Source of the DNA: Balanoglossus misakiensis
Lineage: Eukaryota > Hemichordata
NCBI GenBank assembly: GCA_040954595.2
Contig: CM082591.2
Coordinates: 1,488,001 to 1,552,000, forward strand
Direction: 5' to 3'
DNA: 64,000 bases
Part shown: positions 63,504-64,000 of the stretch, in pieces
Position numbering within the stretch: position 1 is the stretch's first letter
Layout: each line of letters starts with the position of its first letter
Program-made: the position numbers and the translations under genes
The notes under the pieces: generated by a model
Database searches by the model: none
Seen by the model: the letters and a program-made list of their open reading frames with translations, nothing else
Told to the model about the DNA's origin: nothing

Positions 63504-63509
63504 TTTATT
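63504..63509 (-). terminator. Poly(A) signal candidate, CYB5R
   Basis: AATAAA on the minus strand, about 375 nt after the CYB5R stop codon. A nearer AATAAA lies at 63688-63693. Either leaves only about 0.5-0.7 kb to the GYS 3' end. Confidence 0.35.
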
Positions 63510-63882
63510 CATTCAAGCAGATACTTTTGTCAAGTTAGAAAGTTTTGTAAAAAGCACCAATAACAAAGCCAAGATTTAAATCACTTTGCTCTTTTGCTCT
63601 TCTAGATTATTCCAAAATTAGACCATTATAGGGGTGAAAGGATCATAAACCATGAGAAACCAATCTTACACAAGTAACCTTACATAATTTATTATATATA
63701 AAACTGTCTGACTCAAAGCATGCATGATTAAATAATAACCATTTCGTTCTATTCGCATTTGCGATATTCCATGTGCATGCATGGAAACCATCGGACCATA
63801 TCATTCTCAAGCTGTAGGAGTGACCAGGTTAGTATGCAAATCTTTCTGCCTGTGCCATTCTAAACTATGGTGGTGCCATGGT
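63510..63882 (-). other. Probable 3' UTR of CYB5R
   Basis: Non-coding AT-rich sequence between the stop codon at 63883 and the AATAAA candidates on the minus strand. No other feature is seen. Confidence 0.4.
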
Positions 63883-64000
63883 TTAGTACGCGAATCTCAT
63901 TTCAGTTGAGTAGCCAAGCTTATCCAGGTTGGGTTGGCAAGCGAAGTTGATCATGGGTGGTGGCCCACACATCAAGATCAGAGTATCATCAGCCGAGGCT
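63883..64000 (-). CDS. NADH-cytochrome b5 reductase, last coding exon (partial, CYB5R1-like)
   Basis: FAD enzyme passing electrons from NADH to cytochrome b5, used in fatty-acid desaturation and sterol synthesis on ER or outer mitochondrial membranes. The visible 39 codons include [10 protein letters not shown], the conserved CGPPPM motif of the NAD-binding lobe, then [12 protein letters not shown] and the terminal MRFAY before the TAA stop. The NLDKLGYS...MRF.Y ending is closer to vertebrate CYB5R1/CYB5R2 than to CYB5R3, whose C-terminus ends in F. The rest of the gene lies beyond the window; its 5' exon boundary is not seen. It is convergent with GYS. Confidence 0.93.
   Translation of the reverse strand, partial: ASADDTLILMCGPPPMINFACQPNLDKLGYSTEMRFAY

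Overview
The window is nuclear DNA from an animal: split genes with GT-AG introns, long AT-rich introns and spacers, separate CpG-rich promoter patches, long 3' UTRs and a MITE-like foldback. The dense TGACCT and TACATGTA words, and an intron-6 repeat of a type I associate with marine invertebrates, suggest a marine invertebrate (a non-vertebrate deuterostome or a lophotrochozoan). I cannot name the species.

Four protein-coding genes can be supported. (1) Positions 2246-19673, plus strand: a tetraspanin with CD9/CD81/TSPAN2-like ends (gene A). It has five shared exons and two alternative first exons about 9 kb apart (2246-2329 and 11131-11193). Both fit the phase of exon 2. (2) Positions 26402-28979, minus strand: a second tetraspanin (gene B, CD63/TSPAN18-like), seven coding exons, tail-to-tail with gene A, with a probable 5' UTR exon ending at 30281. 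(3) Positions 50488-61053, plus strand: complete glycogen synthase (GYS, GT3 family), 15 coding exons, 682 codons; frame and intron phases close exactly from start to stop. (4) Positions 63883-64000, minus strand: the last coding exon of an NADH-cytochrome b5 reductase (CYB5R1-like), convergent with GYS and running off the window.

Between the gene B promoter region (about 30.3 kb) and the GYS start (50.5 kb) lie about 20 kb with no exon I can defend. This stretch holds a 127-bp near-perfect foldback with 12-bp flanking direct repeats (48009-48152), a second long hairpin near 35.9 kb and short tandem repeats.

The most interesting signals are in gene architecture. Two 30-nt, phase-0 candidate microexons in GYS intron 4 lie in a local tandem duplication, and both encode a copy of the start of the next exon. 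A 34-bp tandem repeat has copied the exon 3 splice acceptor of gene B three times. Gene A lacks exactly one intron present in gene B while the protein spacing (25 + 35 residues) is kept. Exon 4 of gene A has a weak donor, and read-through would give a tetraspanin ending just after the large extracellular loop. GYS keeps site 2/2a and the full GSK3/CK2 phosphorylation ladder, with a Thr at one rung and a shortened tail.
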